Part shown: positions 9,437 to 16,770 of the stretch, piece by piece | Numbering within the stretch: position 1 is the stretch's first letter | Layout of the letters: each line of letters starts with the position of its first letter | NCBI RefSeq assembly: GCF_902859645.1 | Contig: NZ_CADIJR010000013.1 | Location: 1-64,000 of the forward strand | Length of the DNA stretch: 64,000 nucleotides | Direction: 5' to 3' | Source of the DNA: Achromobacter insuavis | GTDB lineage: Bacteria; Pseudomonadota; Gammaproteobacteria; Burkholderiales; Burkholderiaceae_B | The notes under the pieces: model-generated | What the model was told of the DNA's origin: nothing | Databases searched by the model: none | The model's input: only the letters and a program-made list of their open reading frames with translations | Made by a program: the position numbers and the translations under genes

Positions 9437-10573
9437 ATGCAAAAAGAAGGATCTCTTCTGCTCTCGGATTATGCAGCAGAAATTGCAGCTACCGATGTGC
9501 TCAATCCGACCGATTTTTCCCCAGTTCTTCAAGGTTTATATGGGGAAATAGGCGGAATTATGGCTACGGCAAAAAAGCATATTCGGGAGAAATCCGCCTA
9601 TCCTGGGTTTAAGAAGGCGGCCGAAGAAGAGTTTGGCGACACTCTCTGGTATCTGGCAGCGCTCTGCAGGCGTATGCAAATTCCCCTTGAAGAGGTTTTT
9701 GCCGAGGCAGCGAACCATGGGGATTTTAAGAACGTGGGAGCCGCCAGCGACATGGCCGAGGGCGCGTTGGCTTACATTGCCATGCCAATTGCTGAACCGG
9801 GTTCGGTGGATACCACGCTGGTACGTTTAGGTCAGTCAGCCGCAGCATTGTTGGGTAGTTCCCCTACGCATAGTGATCTAGTTTCCTTTGCACGAGCTTA
9901 TTTGGACGCCATTCGTGCTGCCGAATTGATATTTTCAGAAGTGGCGCGCGGCAATCTTCGGAAAGCTCGCGGGGCCTTTTTAGAGCCACAACCTGCTGAT
10001 TTAATTGGTCTTGATTTCGATAGCGATTTCGGGGATGAAGAACAACTGCCCAGAAATTTCAAAATTAGAGTCAATCAACGAGGAAGCGGAAAGAGCTATC
10101 TTCAATGGAATGGGGTATTTATAGGAGACCCTCTGACTGACAATATTGCTGACCGCGATGGTTATCGATTTCACGACGTCTTCCATTTTTCATATGCGGC
10201 CGTACTACATTGGTCACCCGTGATTCGGGCATTGATCAAGCATAAACGAAAAAGCAAGCCGAAGTACGATGAGGAGCAGGATAGTGGTCGAGCCATTGTT
10301 GTTGAAGAAGGCCTTACTGCCTGGATTTTTTCTAGAGCAAAGGAATTGAATTTCTTCGAGAAGCAGGAGAAGATTTCTCTGGGAATTCTGAAAACCATTG
10401 GTGAATTTGTTAGCGGCTATGAAGTGGAAAAGTGTCCGCTGAAGTTGTGGGAGAAAGCTATCCTTGACGGGTATGCCGTTTTTCGGCAGCTCAAAGAAAA
10501 TCAGGGAGGTTGGATCATTGGCGACCGTGAACAGCGCACAATCAAATATATGCCGCTGGAGCTTGAGAAATGA
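9437..10573 (+). CDS. MazG-like nucleotide pyrophosphohydrolase with C-terminal extension
   Basis: MazG-type enzymes hydrolyse nucleoside triphosphates to monophosphates and pyrophosphate. In this 378-residue protein the MazG helical domain covers about residues 25-100, with LYGEIGGIM (first acidic motif, Glu37) and AAEEEFGDTLWYLAALCRR (second acidic motif, 61-79). The rest, about 185-378, is a distinct domain with GYRFHDVFHFSYAAVLHW and a Glu/Asp-rich middle, matching a MazG C-terminal domain seen with base-modification genes. A role in removing a modified nucleotide or a signal nucleotide is inference. The stop overlaps the UDG-like start (ATGA). Confidence 0.85.
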   Translation: MQKEGSLLLSDYAAEIAATDVLNPTDFSPVLQGLYGEIGGIMATAKKHIREKSAYPGFKKAAEEEFGDTLWYLAALCRRMQIPLEEVFAEAANHGDFKNVGAASDMAEGALAYIAMPIAEPGSVDTTLVRLGQSAAALLGSSPTHSDLVSFARAYLDAIRAAELIFSEVARGNLRKARGAFLEPQPADLIGLDFDSDFGDEEQLPRNFKIRVNQRGSGKSYLQWNGVFIGDPLTDNIADRDGYRFHDVFHFSYAAVLHWSPVIRALIKHKRKSKPKYDEEQDSGRAIVVEEGLTAWIFSRAKELNFFEKQEKISLGILKTIGEFVSGYEVEKCPLKLWEKAILDGYAVFRQLKENQGGWIIGDREQRTIKYMPLELEK

Positions 10574-11232
10574 AGACTCACCCTTTTGTCGAGGCGGTGG
10601 CCTCGCTGCAGTTTGAAAACTGTTTTAACCCGTATTCAGATCGTTGCGAAGTGCATGACCGTCGCGATGCACCTCGGCGCCGAACTGCGGCGCTTTCTGC
10701 CATGCTGCGTTGCGCGCTGGAGGAACCGGTCGATGCAATATGGATTGGCCGAGACCTTGGATACCGTGGGGGGCGCCGCACGGGGCTGGCCCTGACTGAT
10801 GACGTTCACATGACCCATCATGCCAAGCGTTGGGACCTCGATTTAGTTGCAGAACGACCTACCGTAGGAAGCGCAGTGGCTGAGCGAACTGCTGCAGTCA
10901 TATGGAACATGCTGGAGCACATTGATGCTCGTATCTTCCTTTGGAACGTCTTCCCACTTCATCCGCACGAATCGGGTGATCCGTTTACCAACCGGCAGCA
11001 CAATGCTCGTGAAAGACGTGCGGGCGAAGAATTGCTGCAGCAACTTATTGACCTATTGCAGCCATCCCGCATCGTTGCCATAGGAAATGACGCTGCCGCA
11101 GCAGCTCATCGCATCACGGATACGGTGCCCGTTATTTGTGTGAGGCATCCGAGTTACGGTGGCCAAACACAGTTTCAGGAGCAAATTTCGGAACTCTATG
11201 GATACCCACTACGGAATCAATCACTTTTTTGA
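10570..11232 (+). CDS. uracil-DNA-glycosylase-superfamily protein
   Basis: The 220-residue protein has the layout of the UDG fold: IWIGRDLGYRGGRRTGLAL (58-75) in place of the GxDPY water-activating loop, LWNVFPLHPHESGD (124-137) followed by FTNRQHNARE, the strand IVAIGN (168-173), and the C-terminal loop VRHPSYGG (191-198) equivalent to the HPSP/HPSx leucine-loop region. The lack of a canonical GQDPY suggests a substrate other than plain uracil. With Nmad2 and MazG next to it, a role in recognising or excising an unusual base is plausible but unproven. It is the last gene of the operon and faces the minus-strand cluster. Confidence 0.8.
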   Translation: MKTHPFVEAVASLQFENCFNPYSDRCEVHDRRDAPRRRTAALSAMLRCALEEPVDAIWIGRDLGYRGGRRTGLALTDDVHMTHHAKRWDLDLVAERPTVGSAVAERTAAVIWNMLEHIDARIFLWNVFPLHPHESGDPFTNRQHNARERRAGEELLQQLIDLLQPSRIVAIGNDAAAAAHRITDTVPVICVRHPSYGGQTQFQEQISELYGYPLRNQSLF

Positions 11233-11306
11233 ACGGGCGTTGGCGGTTTCTTTAACCAGTTGCAATCGATGCTGCGAGCCAGCTGATCACATTGTCGCGG
11301 ATATGG

Positions 11307-11894
11307 CTAGCGTCCCTTATCATCGATGGCCATCGTGAGGTGAGTGTGAAAGAGCCGAGCGAAGTCCACGTCGGCAAGATCTCCATCGGCGAAGTAGCCT
11401 CGATCCTTGGAGAGATTCAACGCCGCTCCCCCCGGTGAAGGGACAGGCAATACCTTGGCGGCTGGGTGAAAGTGTCTGAACAGTTCGTGCTCCGCCTCTA
11501 CGCCCTCCATGCCCCCGATGAATACTGCCGCAACTAAGTCTTCACGTGACAGCATTTGCTCGCGCATCATCAACAGGCTCGCTTCCCGCTCATTGGGAAT
11601 CGCTTCGGTATAAACGACATTCTGGAAGTGCTTGTTCTCTTCGGGATAGCGGTCCTCAAAGAATCTACTCTGATACAAGATCACTGACTGGGAGTAGTCC
11701 ACACCCAAGTCTTCACAGATTGTCCAGATCATCGGCGTAATGGCAGGATGGCCGCCCCAGACAATCTTGTGCCGACGAATCACAGCCATTGCCAACTCTC
11801 GTACTGCACATTGGATAAGGAACGGATTAGCCGTTTCATGATAAGTGCCTCGGCCAACAAGCGGCACGCTGGCCGAAAGGAAGATGGCGCTCAT
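11307..11894 (-). CDS. stand-alone SLOG-type nucleotide-binding protein
   Basis: The 195-residue protein begins SAIFLSASVPLVGRG, followed by KIVWGGHPAITPMIW (43-57) and AAVFIGGMEGVEAEHELF (122-139). This two-motif GG pattern on a Rossmann-like alternation fits SLOG (Smf/DprA-LOG) domains, close to what I recall as the TIR- and PNP-associated SLOG family. SLOG domains bind nucleotides and in Thoeris ThsA sense the TIR-made signal. It starts two bases after the TIR gene stop. It is the last gene of a four-gene minus-strand unit. Ligand and role are inferred. Confidence 0.65.
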   Translation of the reverse strand: MSAIFLSASVPLVGRGTYHETANPFLIQCAVRELAMAVIRRHKIVWGGHPAITPMIWTICEDLGVDYSQSVILYQSRFFEDRYPEENKHFQNVVYTEAIPNEREASLLMMREQMLSREDLVAAVFIGGMEGVEAEHELFRHFHPAAKVLPVPSPGGAALNLSKDRGYFADGDLADVDFARLFHTHLTMAIDDKGR

Positions 11895-11896
11895 GC

Positions 11897-13039
11897 TCAA
11901 GCCACCCAATCTGCAAATTGCCAACCTGCCTCGCTCGACTTGACCCAGCGTGCGGAATGGATGTACTGGCCAAGCCAGTCCAAATGTCCTAGCCATCGAG
12001 GATGCAAGCCGACGTGATCGTAGACAACGGCGACTGACTGATCAGGTGAATTTGTCGAGGCCTCATGCAGTGTTGTCGATGTAGGAACACCAACCGTGGG
12101 ATACACCACCACTGCCCGACCATCTGGCAGTCGGATATGAACGGCCCTGTTACTCCCCACTCCGATTACTTGACCACCGATCGTTTGAATGGCATTTCGC
12201 AGATTGCTCACAAGATTGACGGAACGCACGGCATGGCTCTGACTGCGGACTTCCTCAAGTTGCAAGCAGATGCGCTCTACCGCCCCGTCGGCCAGACGCC
12301 CTGTGCCCGGGTCTACTTCTTCGGGCAATAGTTCTGCCCGGCTTGCAGTAGCTGTGCGCGCAGAAGGTGTGGCATCCGGCCAGCCGACCCGAAGAACGCT
12401 GATGCCCTTGGCCAACGCGCGTCCGAACTCCGCGCTCGTCCAGCGACTTTCGAAATAACCTGGCGTGTCGAGCATCACGAGCACATCAGAATCGCAGAGC
12501 CGATGCCACAGCATGGTCTGGAAGTCCTCCGCAGGTGGAATGCCGTGCGTGTCGAGGAATACGTCGAAAAGTCGAACTGACAAAGCGTCAAACAGTTGCA
12601 AAGCAGCTTCTCGGGCTTCACCTCGGCGGTAGCTCACAAAAACCCGCCGCTGCCGAGGGAGTAATCCTGCACATTCCAGCAATGCGGTCGCAACGCGTTG
12701 TGCACCACCTGCTGCATACGCTAGGCAGTTGAGCGGTTGCAACATTGCAGGAATCTCTGCGCTGACTCTACTGACATCCGACGCCACCGGCAGCAATGGG
12801 ATGCCACGCTCTAACAGCTTTGCAACATTGGCAATAGGAGCATTCTCACCTCCAAAAAAAACTGCGGCGGCTGATCTTTGCTGCGGCGGCTCGAACGATT
12901 CGGGACAAATATCCCATCCGACCTCATGACCCAGCCTCAGATTGAACATGCCTACGGCGTGAGCCACGATATTCTCAAGCTCAGAAATCTGAGCAGCACT
13001 TGGTGCCCCAAGTATTGCAAGCTGATATAGAGAAGGCAT
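11897..13039 (-). CDS. TIR-domain protein with unknown N- and C-terminal domains
   Basis: The 380-residue protein has three parts. Residues 1-128 (SLYQLAILGAPSAAQ, SAAAVFFGGENAPIANVAKL) form an alpha/beta domain I do not recognise. Residues 131-220 are a TIR domain: RRVFVSYRRGEARE, YFESRWTSAEFGRALAKG with the catalytic-position Glu204. Residues about 270-380 hold a second unknown domain ending LGQYIHSARWVKSSEAGWQF. Bacterial TIRs cleave NAD to a signal or to deplete it. The ATG at 13039 is preferred over a start 16 codons upstream that adds unrelated residues. The gene follows the SLOG-patatin gene by 80 bases and is followed by the SLOG gene after two bases. Confidence 0.75.
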   Translation of the reverse strand: MPSLYQLAILGAPSAAQISELENIVAHAVGMFNLRLGHEVGWDICPESFEPPQQRSAAAVFFGGENAPIANVAKLLERGIPLLPVASDVSRVSAEIPAMLQPLNCLAYAAGGAQRVATALLECAGLLPRQRRVFVSYRRGEAREAALQLFDALSVRLFDVFLDTHGIPPAEDFQTMLWHRLCDSDVLVMLDTPGYFESRWTSAEFGRALAKGISVLRVGWPDATPSARTATASRAELLPEEVDPGTGRLADGAVERICLQLEEVRSQSHAVRSVNLVSNLRNAIQTIGGQVIGVGSNRAVHIRLPDGRAVVVYPTVGVPTSTTLHEASTNSPDQSVAVVYDHVGLHPRWLGHLDWLGQYIHSARWVKSSEAGWQFADWVA

Positions 13040-13119
13040 GTTTACCTTAGTCGAATAATTTTTAGAAATCGGGCGAAAGCATCCCACTCAGGCACGATTC
13101 CTGTGGGCCTCCAGGCAAA

Positions 13120-14739
13120 TTAATACCGTTGCCATTCTGGAGCCAACAGTCCATCCAAGAATCTAGATCGAACGGAAACAAAAGAATCCTTGCCTACATC
13201 ATTTCCCCGCACGGCCATATCTTCAATCGCTTCTGCATCATCAAGTTTAATTTCTACCGGAGTCTGTTGATTAATCCGAAGATGGCGTGTTGGGCCTAAA
13301 AAACCATCGGCCAAAACTAGTGCCCCATGCTCCTGGGCAGCAAAGAAGAGATCGGCACTATTGGGTGCCCATCCAGCTTTCCCTTTTCCAAGGGACTCCG
13401 TGAAATCGCTTTCACTGCCCATTGTGCCGACACTTAAAACATCTATTCGATCCAAGGGTATTTTTAGATAGCGAACAGCTTCTGCCAGTGCGGGGAGAAT
13501 TGGATTGTTCGCCCAAACACCACCATCAAGAAAAGATTCAGGCGCAACCGGCCCATCCCAGACAGATTCGTCAAAATATGTAGGGGCAGCTGAAGATGCA
13601 AGTGCGGCATCGACCGCTGAGATATCTCGAAATGCTGTTCTATCTGGGGTATGGGCTGTGACAATAGCTTCAGCTTGTCCATGTTTGGCTCTTACTGTAG
13701 GAATAACGAGCCTGCAGCATGAGGCATCAGTTATTCTCCTATCACCATACACTTTGCACAGTAAATCTCGGAGCGTGGAAGATTCGTGCTTGGATTTCAA
13801 CCAATGTCGAAGCTTCCTATCTTTTGGGAAAATTAACGGTCCTTGCTCTTGGTAGAATTTCAATATATCGCGCGGAGCTATTCCGAGGGCAAGCCCGATT
13901 GCGAGTATTGCACCTGTCGATGTGCCAGCCACTAAATCGAAATGCGATACTAGATTGTTACCGCCACCACTCCTGAGCATGTCATCCCACTTAGCCAAGA
14001 CGGCGGCAGTAAACGTCCCTCGCAATCCTCCCCCATCAAGAGCAAGAATTCGAAAATTACGCCCCCGTGAAACACTGCGCCGCACGAGCGGCAGAAGCTT
14101 TAGCTGATTGACAATGGTTTCTACAATACGTTCGATAGACGTATCGTTCGCAATTTCTCGGTTTGCATTCTCAGATAGTCCATTTTGCAATCTTGAAGGC
14201 AAGCTCGGGTTGTCCTTTAGATAACCCGCAATTGCTCCCCCAAATCCTGCAACAACGAAACCTGGCTTTCCGAGTTCTAGCATCGCATCAAGCTCAGTGG
14301 GGACCCCTGCTTTGGCCTTATTTATGTCCCACCACTTACCTCCAACGCAGACAACCGCATCCGATCGCTCGGCCATCCAGTCTCGCATTGGAGTTAAATC
14401 ACTATTGCTTACTCCATCAGCTTCTGCGGGAACTATTTGCACCGCTGCGAATTGGCGTTGGATTTCTATTTCTGCAATTTGTTCATCTGTTTCGGCAAAT
14501 TTTTGAGCACGAACCAATGTTAAGGCTCCTACCTCACCTCCCGCATGAAGAAAATCTCTCGCGGCATCTTCTAATGGTTTAGACAAGGACGGGTGACTGC
14601 CATGAATCACTGAACCTCCCTCGCTAAATATTCGCGATGCTAGTGCCTTCACAAACAAGCATATTTCTTCTTGCCGCTCATCTGGAGCAGATCCTGAGAG
14701 GTGAATTCGCACCCCTGCAAGAGGTTGTCTTGGAATCAT
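13120..14739 (-). CDS. SLOG-patatin fusion: nucleotide-sensing phospholipase effector
   Basis: The 539-residue protein joins two domains. The N-terminal half (about 8-175) has SLOG features: GVRIHLSGSAPDERQ, EGGSVIHGSHPSLSKPLEDA, and DAVVCVGGKWWD with VPTELDAMLELGKPGFVVAG. The C-terminal half (about 229-430) is a patatin-like lipase: oxyanion loop LDGGGLRG (234-241), nucleophile elbow GTSTG with Ser274, and DGG with Asp405 of the dyad. Patatin lipases degrade membranes as effectors in CBASS and related defences. The gene lies 31 bases after a ThsB-like TIR gene, which suggests a TIR-made signal opens the lipase. AT content is high compared with the ICE backbone. Confidence 0.85.
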   Translation of the reverse strand: MIPRQPLAGVRIHLSGSAPDERQEEICLFVKALASRIFSEGGSVIHGSHPSLSKPLEDAARDFLHAGGEVGALTLVRAQKFAETDEQIAEIEIQRQFAAVQIVPAEADGVSNSDLTPMRDWMAERSDAVVCVGGKWWDINKAKAGVPTELDAMLELGKPGFVVAGFGGAIAGYLKDNPSLPSRLQNGLSENANREIANDTSIERIVETIVNQLKLLPLVRRSVSRGRNFRILALDGGGLRGTFTAAVLAKWDDMLRSGGGNNLVSHFDLVAGTSTGAILAIGLALGIAPRDILKFYQEQGPLIFPKDRKLRHWLKSKHESSTLRDLLCKVYGDRRITDASCCRLVIPTVRAKHGQAEAIVTAHTPDRTAFRDISAVDAALASSAAPTYFDESVWDGPVAPESFLDGGVWANNPILPALAEAVRYLKIPLDRIDVLSVGTMGSESDFTESLGKGKAGWAPNSADLFFAAQEHGALVLADGFLGPTRHLRINQQTPVEIKLDDAEAIEDMAVRGNDVGKDSFVSVRSRFLDGLLAPEWQRY

Positions 14740-14770
14740 GCGTTAAACCTGGTTGGCTGGAACGATTAAA

Positions 14771-15265
14771 TTACGAGTAATTTCCCCTGATCTCAATGGC
14801 TTTTTCGATCCAGTCCTCAAGGTTTTCCTTGATGTGACTGTACACATTAGTACTGGAGGAATATGGCGGATTGTAAGTTTTTACGATTTCATCCATGGAG
14901 ACACCATTTATAGTGAATTTTGAAAATGGATTGCTTCCCTTTTCCGCTTGATCTCCGTCGCTATCCTTGAGATTGTGGATGTAGATCCCAAGCACCCCCT
15001 TCTTATCCTTCCACGCTTTCTTTATTTCGTAGTTAATCCATTTTCTCCCAGCCGTATTCTCTCCAACAAGAATGATTGCAACCGTCTTTCCTTTTAATTG
15101 CTCATCAATCCACTCTTGAATTGCATCATCTCCGCCTGCCTTCACATCTTCCCAGTCGTTATCGGAAGCGGGCTTGTTTCCATCTATAACACCCATGCTT
15201 CTGACTTGGGCAGCTCTCCAGTTGTCTGGCTGGTAGTGAAAGCTGTAAAAGGCTCTACGCGTCAT
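14771..15265 (-). CDS. ThsB-like TIR protein (MTH538/DUF1863 type)
   Basis: The 164-residue protein begins MTRRAFYSFHYQPDNWRAAQ, close to the opening of Thoeris ThsB proteins, then TVAIILVGENTAGRKWINYE with the catalytic-position Glu80, and GVLGIYIHNLKD followed by GSNPF, also typical of ThsB. ThsB senses infection and converts NAD to a cyclic ADP-ribose isomer that activates the SLOG domain of ThsA. The ATG at 15265 follows CAGGAG by six bases; the open frame continues upstream but into GC-rich backbone DNA. It is the first gene of the minus-strand cluster. Confidence 0.88.
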   Translation of the reverse strand: MTRRAFYSFHYQPDNWRAAQVRSMGVIDGNKPASDNDWEDVKAGGDDAIQEWIDEQLKGKTVAIILVGENTAGRKWINYEIKKAWKDKKGVLGIYIHNLKDSDGDQAEKGSNPFSKFTINGVSMDEIVKTYNPPYSSSTNVYSHIKENLEDWIEKAIEIRGNYS

Positions 15266-15634
15266 TTTTTCTCCTGATGCTTCTTTGCGGCTAAAGATAC
15301 GATTTCCATCCAAGTCACAATTTACAACAAGTATCTTCATTTGTTGAAATTTGGGGTGACTTGCGTGGGCATCCCCGGCCAAGTGGACATGGCCGGTCGC
15401 GCTGTCGTGCGCGTAGCGCATCGAGCCGCCGCACCCTTCGGCCACGGCGTCTCGCCCCCTTCGGGCTTCCATCGTTCCCTCGCTCCGCTTGGCTGACGCC
15501 TCCGGCCCGGCTTCCAGATCCGGGCCTGCGCGCTTGCGCTTGCCGTGCGGTCGGCACACAGGGAGGGCCGTTGCCATGTCCAGCCGTCTTCCCTGACTCC
15601 ATCACCTTGTCAGCGACCGTAGCCCGCTCCCGTA

Positions 15635-15713
15635 GGCCGTCAAGGCGCGCAGGGCCGTGTCCTCGGCTGCGCCTGCGGGCCGCACCCACCCTGCGCTTGT
15701 TTCCTTGACGGCC
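15635..15713. other. long hairpin in the 600-base gene-free stretch before the DUF932 gene
   Basis: The stretch 15266-15877 holds no gene I can support. Inside it GGCCGTCAAGG (15635-15645) pairs with CCTTGACGGCC (15703-15713), and nested GCGCAGGG (15647-15654) pairs with CCCTGCGC (15689-15696). Together they make up to 19 base pairs around a 34-base GC-rich loop. It could be a structured leader or small RNA of the DUF932-ParB transcript, or a protein-binding element. No promoter or terminator is clear. Confidence 0.45.
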
Positions 15714-15877
15714 CCCGTCCGCGCGCTCCTTTGGCCGCGGGCGATGAACTCAGGAAAGACGGTGGCAACAGGGCCAACCGGGTTCCTCGTGCCGACCGCA
15801 CCGAACAGCCGAAAGGCTGGGCTCCGAATCTAGGAATCCGGTGTGCGGTTTTCTTCAACAGCCTCAGGAGAAAGACC

Positions 15878-16705
15878 ATGCAACTCGCATCCCGCTTCGC
15901 TCACCACTCCCCCGCATTGCGCAGCGAAACCCCGCTGTCCGATGACCAGATTCGCAGGGTGGCCCCGTCCATCTTCGCGGACGCTCCGCATGAGAGCCGT
16001 TCCGAGCGGTACAGCTACATCCCCACCGCCGCCGTGTTGACCGAGCTTCGCAAGGAGGGTTTCCAGCCCTTCATGGTGTGCCAAACCCGCGTGCGCAACG
16101 AAGGCCGGCGCGAGCACACCAAACACATGCTGCGCCTGCGCCACTCCAACCAGATCAACGCCCGCGAAGCCAATGAAATCATCCTGCTGAACTCGCACGA
16201 CGGCACGAGCAGCTATCAATTACTGGGTGGCATGTTCCGCTTCGTTTGCAGCAATGGCCTTGTCTGCGGCGACACCATGGGCGATGTGCGCGTGCCCCAC
16301 AAAGGCGACGTGGCCGGGCATGTCATCGAGGGCGCCTATCAGGTGCTAGGTGGCTTCGAGCATGCGCAGGAATCGCGCGAATCCATGCAGGCCATCACGC
16401 TGGATGCAGGGGAATCGGAAGTGTTCGCCCGCGCTGCGCTGGCCCTCAAGTACGACGACCCGACCAAGCCCGCGCCCATCACGGAATCGCAAATCCTGAT
16501 GCCGCGCCGGTTCGATGACCGCCGCCCCGACCTGTGGAGCGTGTTCAACCGCACGCAGGAGAACTTGACCAAGGGCGGATTGGCTGGCCGCGCCGCCAAT
16601 GGCCGCAGGCAGCGGACCCGGCCCGTGCAGGGCATCGATTCCGACATTCGCCTGAACCGCGCCCTGTGGCTGCTGGCCGATGGCATGCGTCAGCTCAAGG
16701 CCTGA
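15878..16705 (+). CDS. DUF932 protein of the ICE backbone
   Basis: The 275-residue protein has the DUF932 features RYSYIPTAAVLTELRKEGF, HMLRLRH, and the Asn/Gly-rich centre GGMFRFVCSNGLVCGDTMGD. DUF932 proteins are common on plasmids, phages and ICEs, and their molecular role is unknown to me. The ATG at 15878 follows CAGGAG by seven bases and gives the standard N-terminus MQLASRFAHHSPALRSETPL. The ParB-like gene follows after 65 bases and is probably cotranscribed. Confidence 0.85.
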   Translation: MQLASRFAHHSPALRSETPLSDDQIRRVAPSIFADAPHESRSERYSYIPTAAVLTELRKEGFQPFMVCQTRVRNEGRREHTKHMLRLRHSNQINAREANEIILLNSHDGTSSYQLLGGMFRFVCSNGLVCGDTMGDVRVPHKGDVAGHVIEGAYQVLGGFEHAQESRESMQAITLDAGESEVFARAALALKYDDPTKPAPITESQILMPRRFDDRRPDLWSVFNRTQENLTKGGLAGRAANGRRQRTRPVQGIDSDIRLNRALWLLADGMRQLKA

Positions 16706-16770
16706 ACCGTTCCCCCGCCGGAGGGGCGGTTCCCCTCCATTCCCTTGTTTCACTCGATTGGAGATTCACC

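Noticed and set aside
14771-15577. Longer version of the ThsB-like protein starting at 15577
   Set aside because: The extra 104 residues come from GC-rich backbone-like DNA, do not look coding, and a perfect ribosome site supports the start at 15265.
15315-15708. Overlapping open frames on both strands before the DUF932 gene
   Set aside because: They are Arg/Pro/Ala-rich, lack ribosome sites and lie over strong inverted repeats, so this reads as noncoding.
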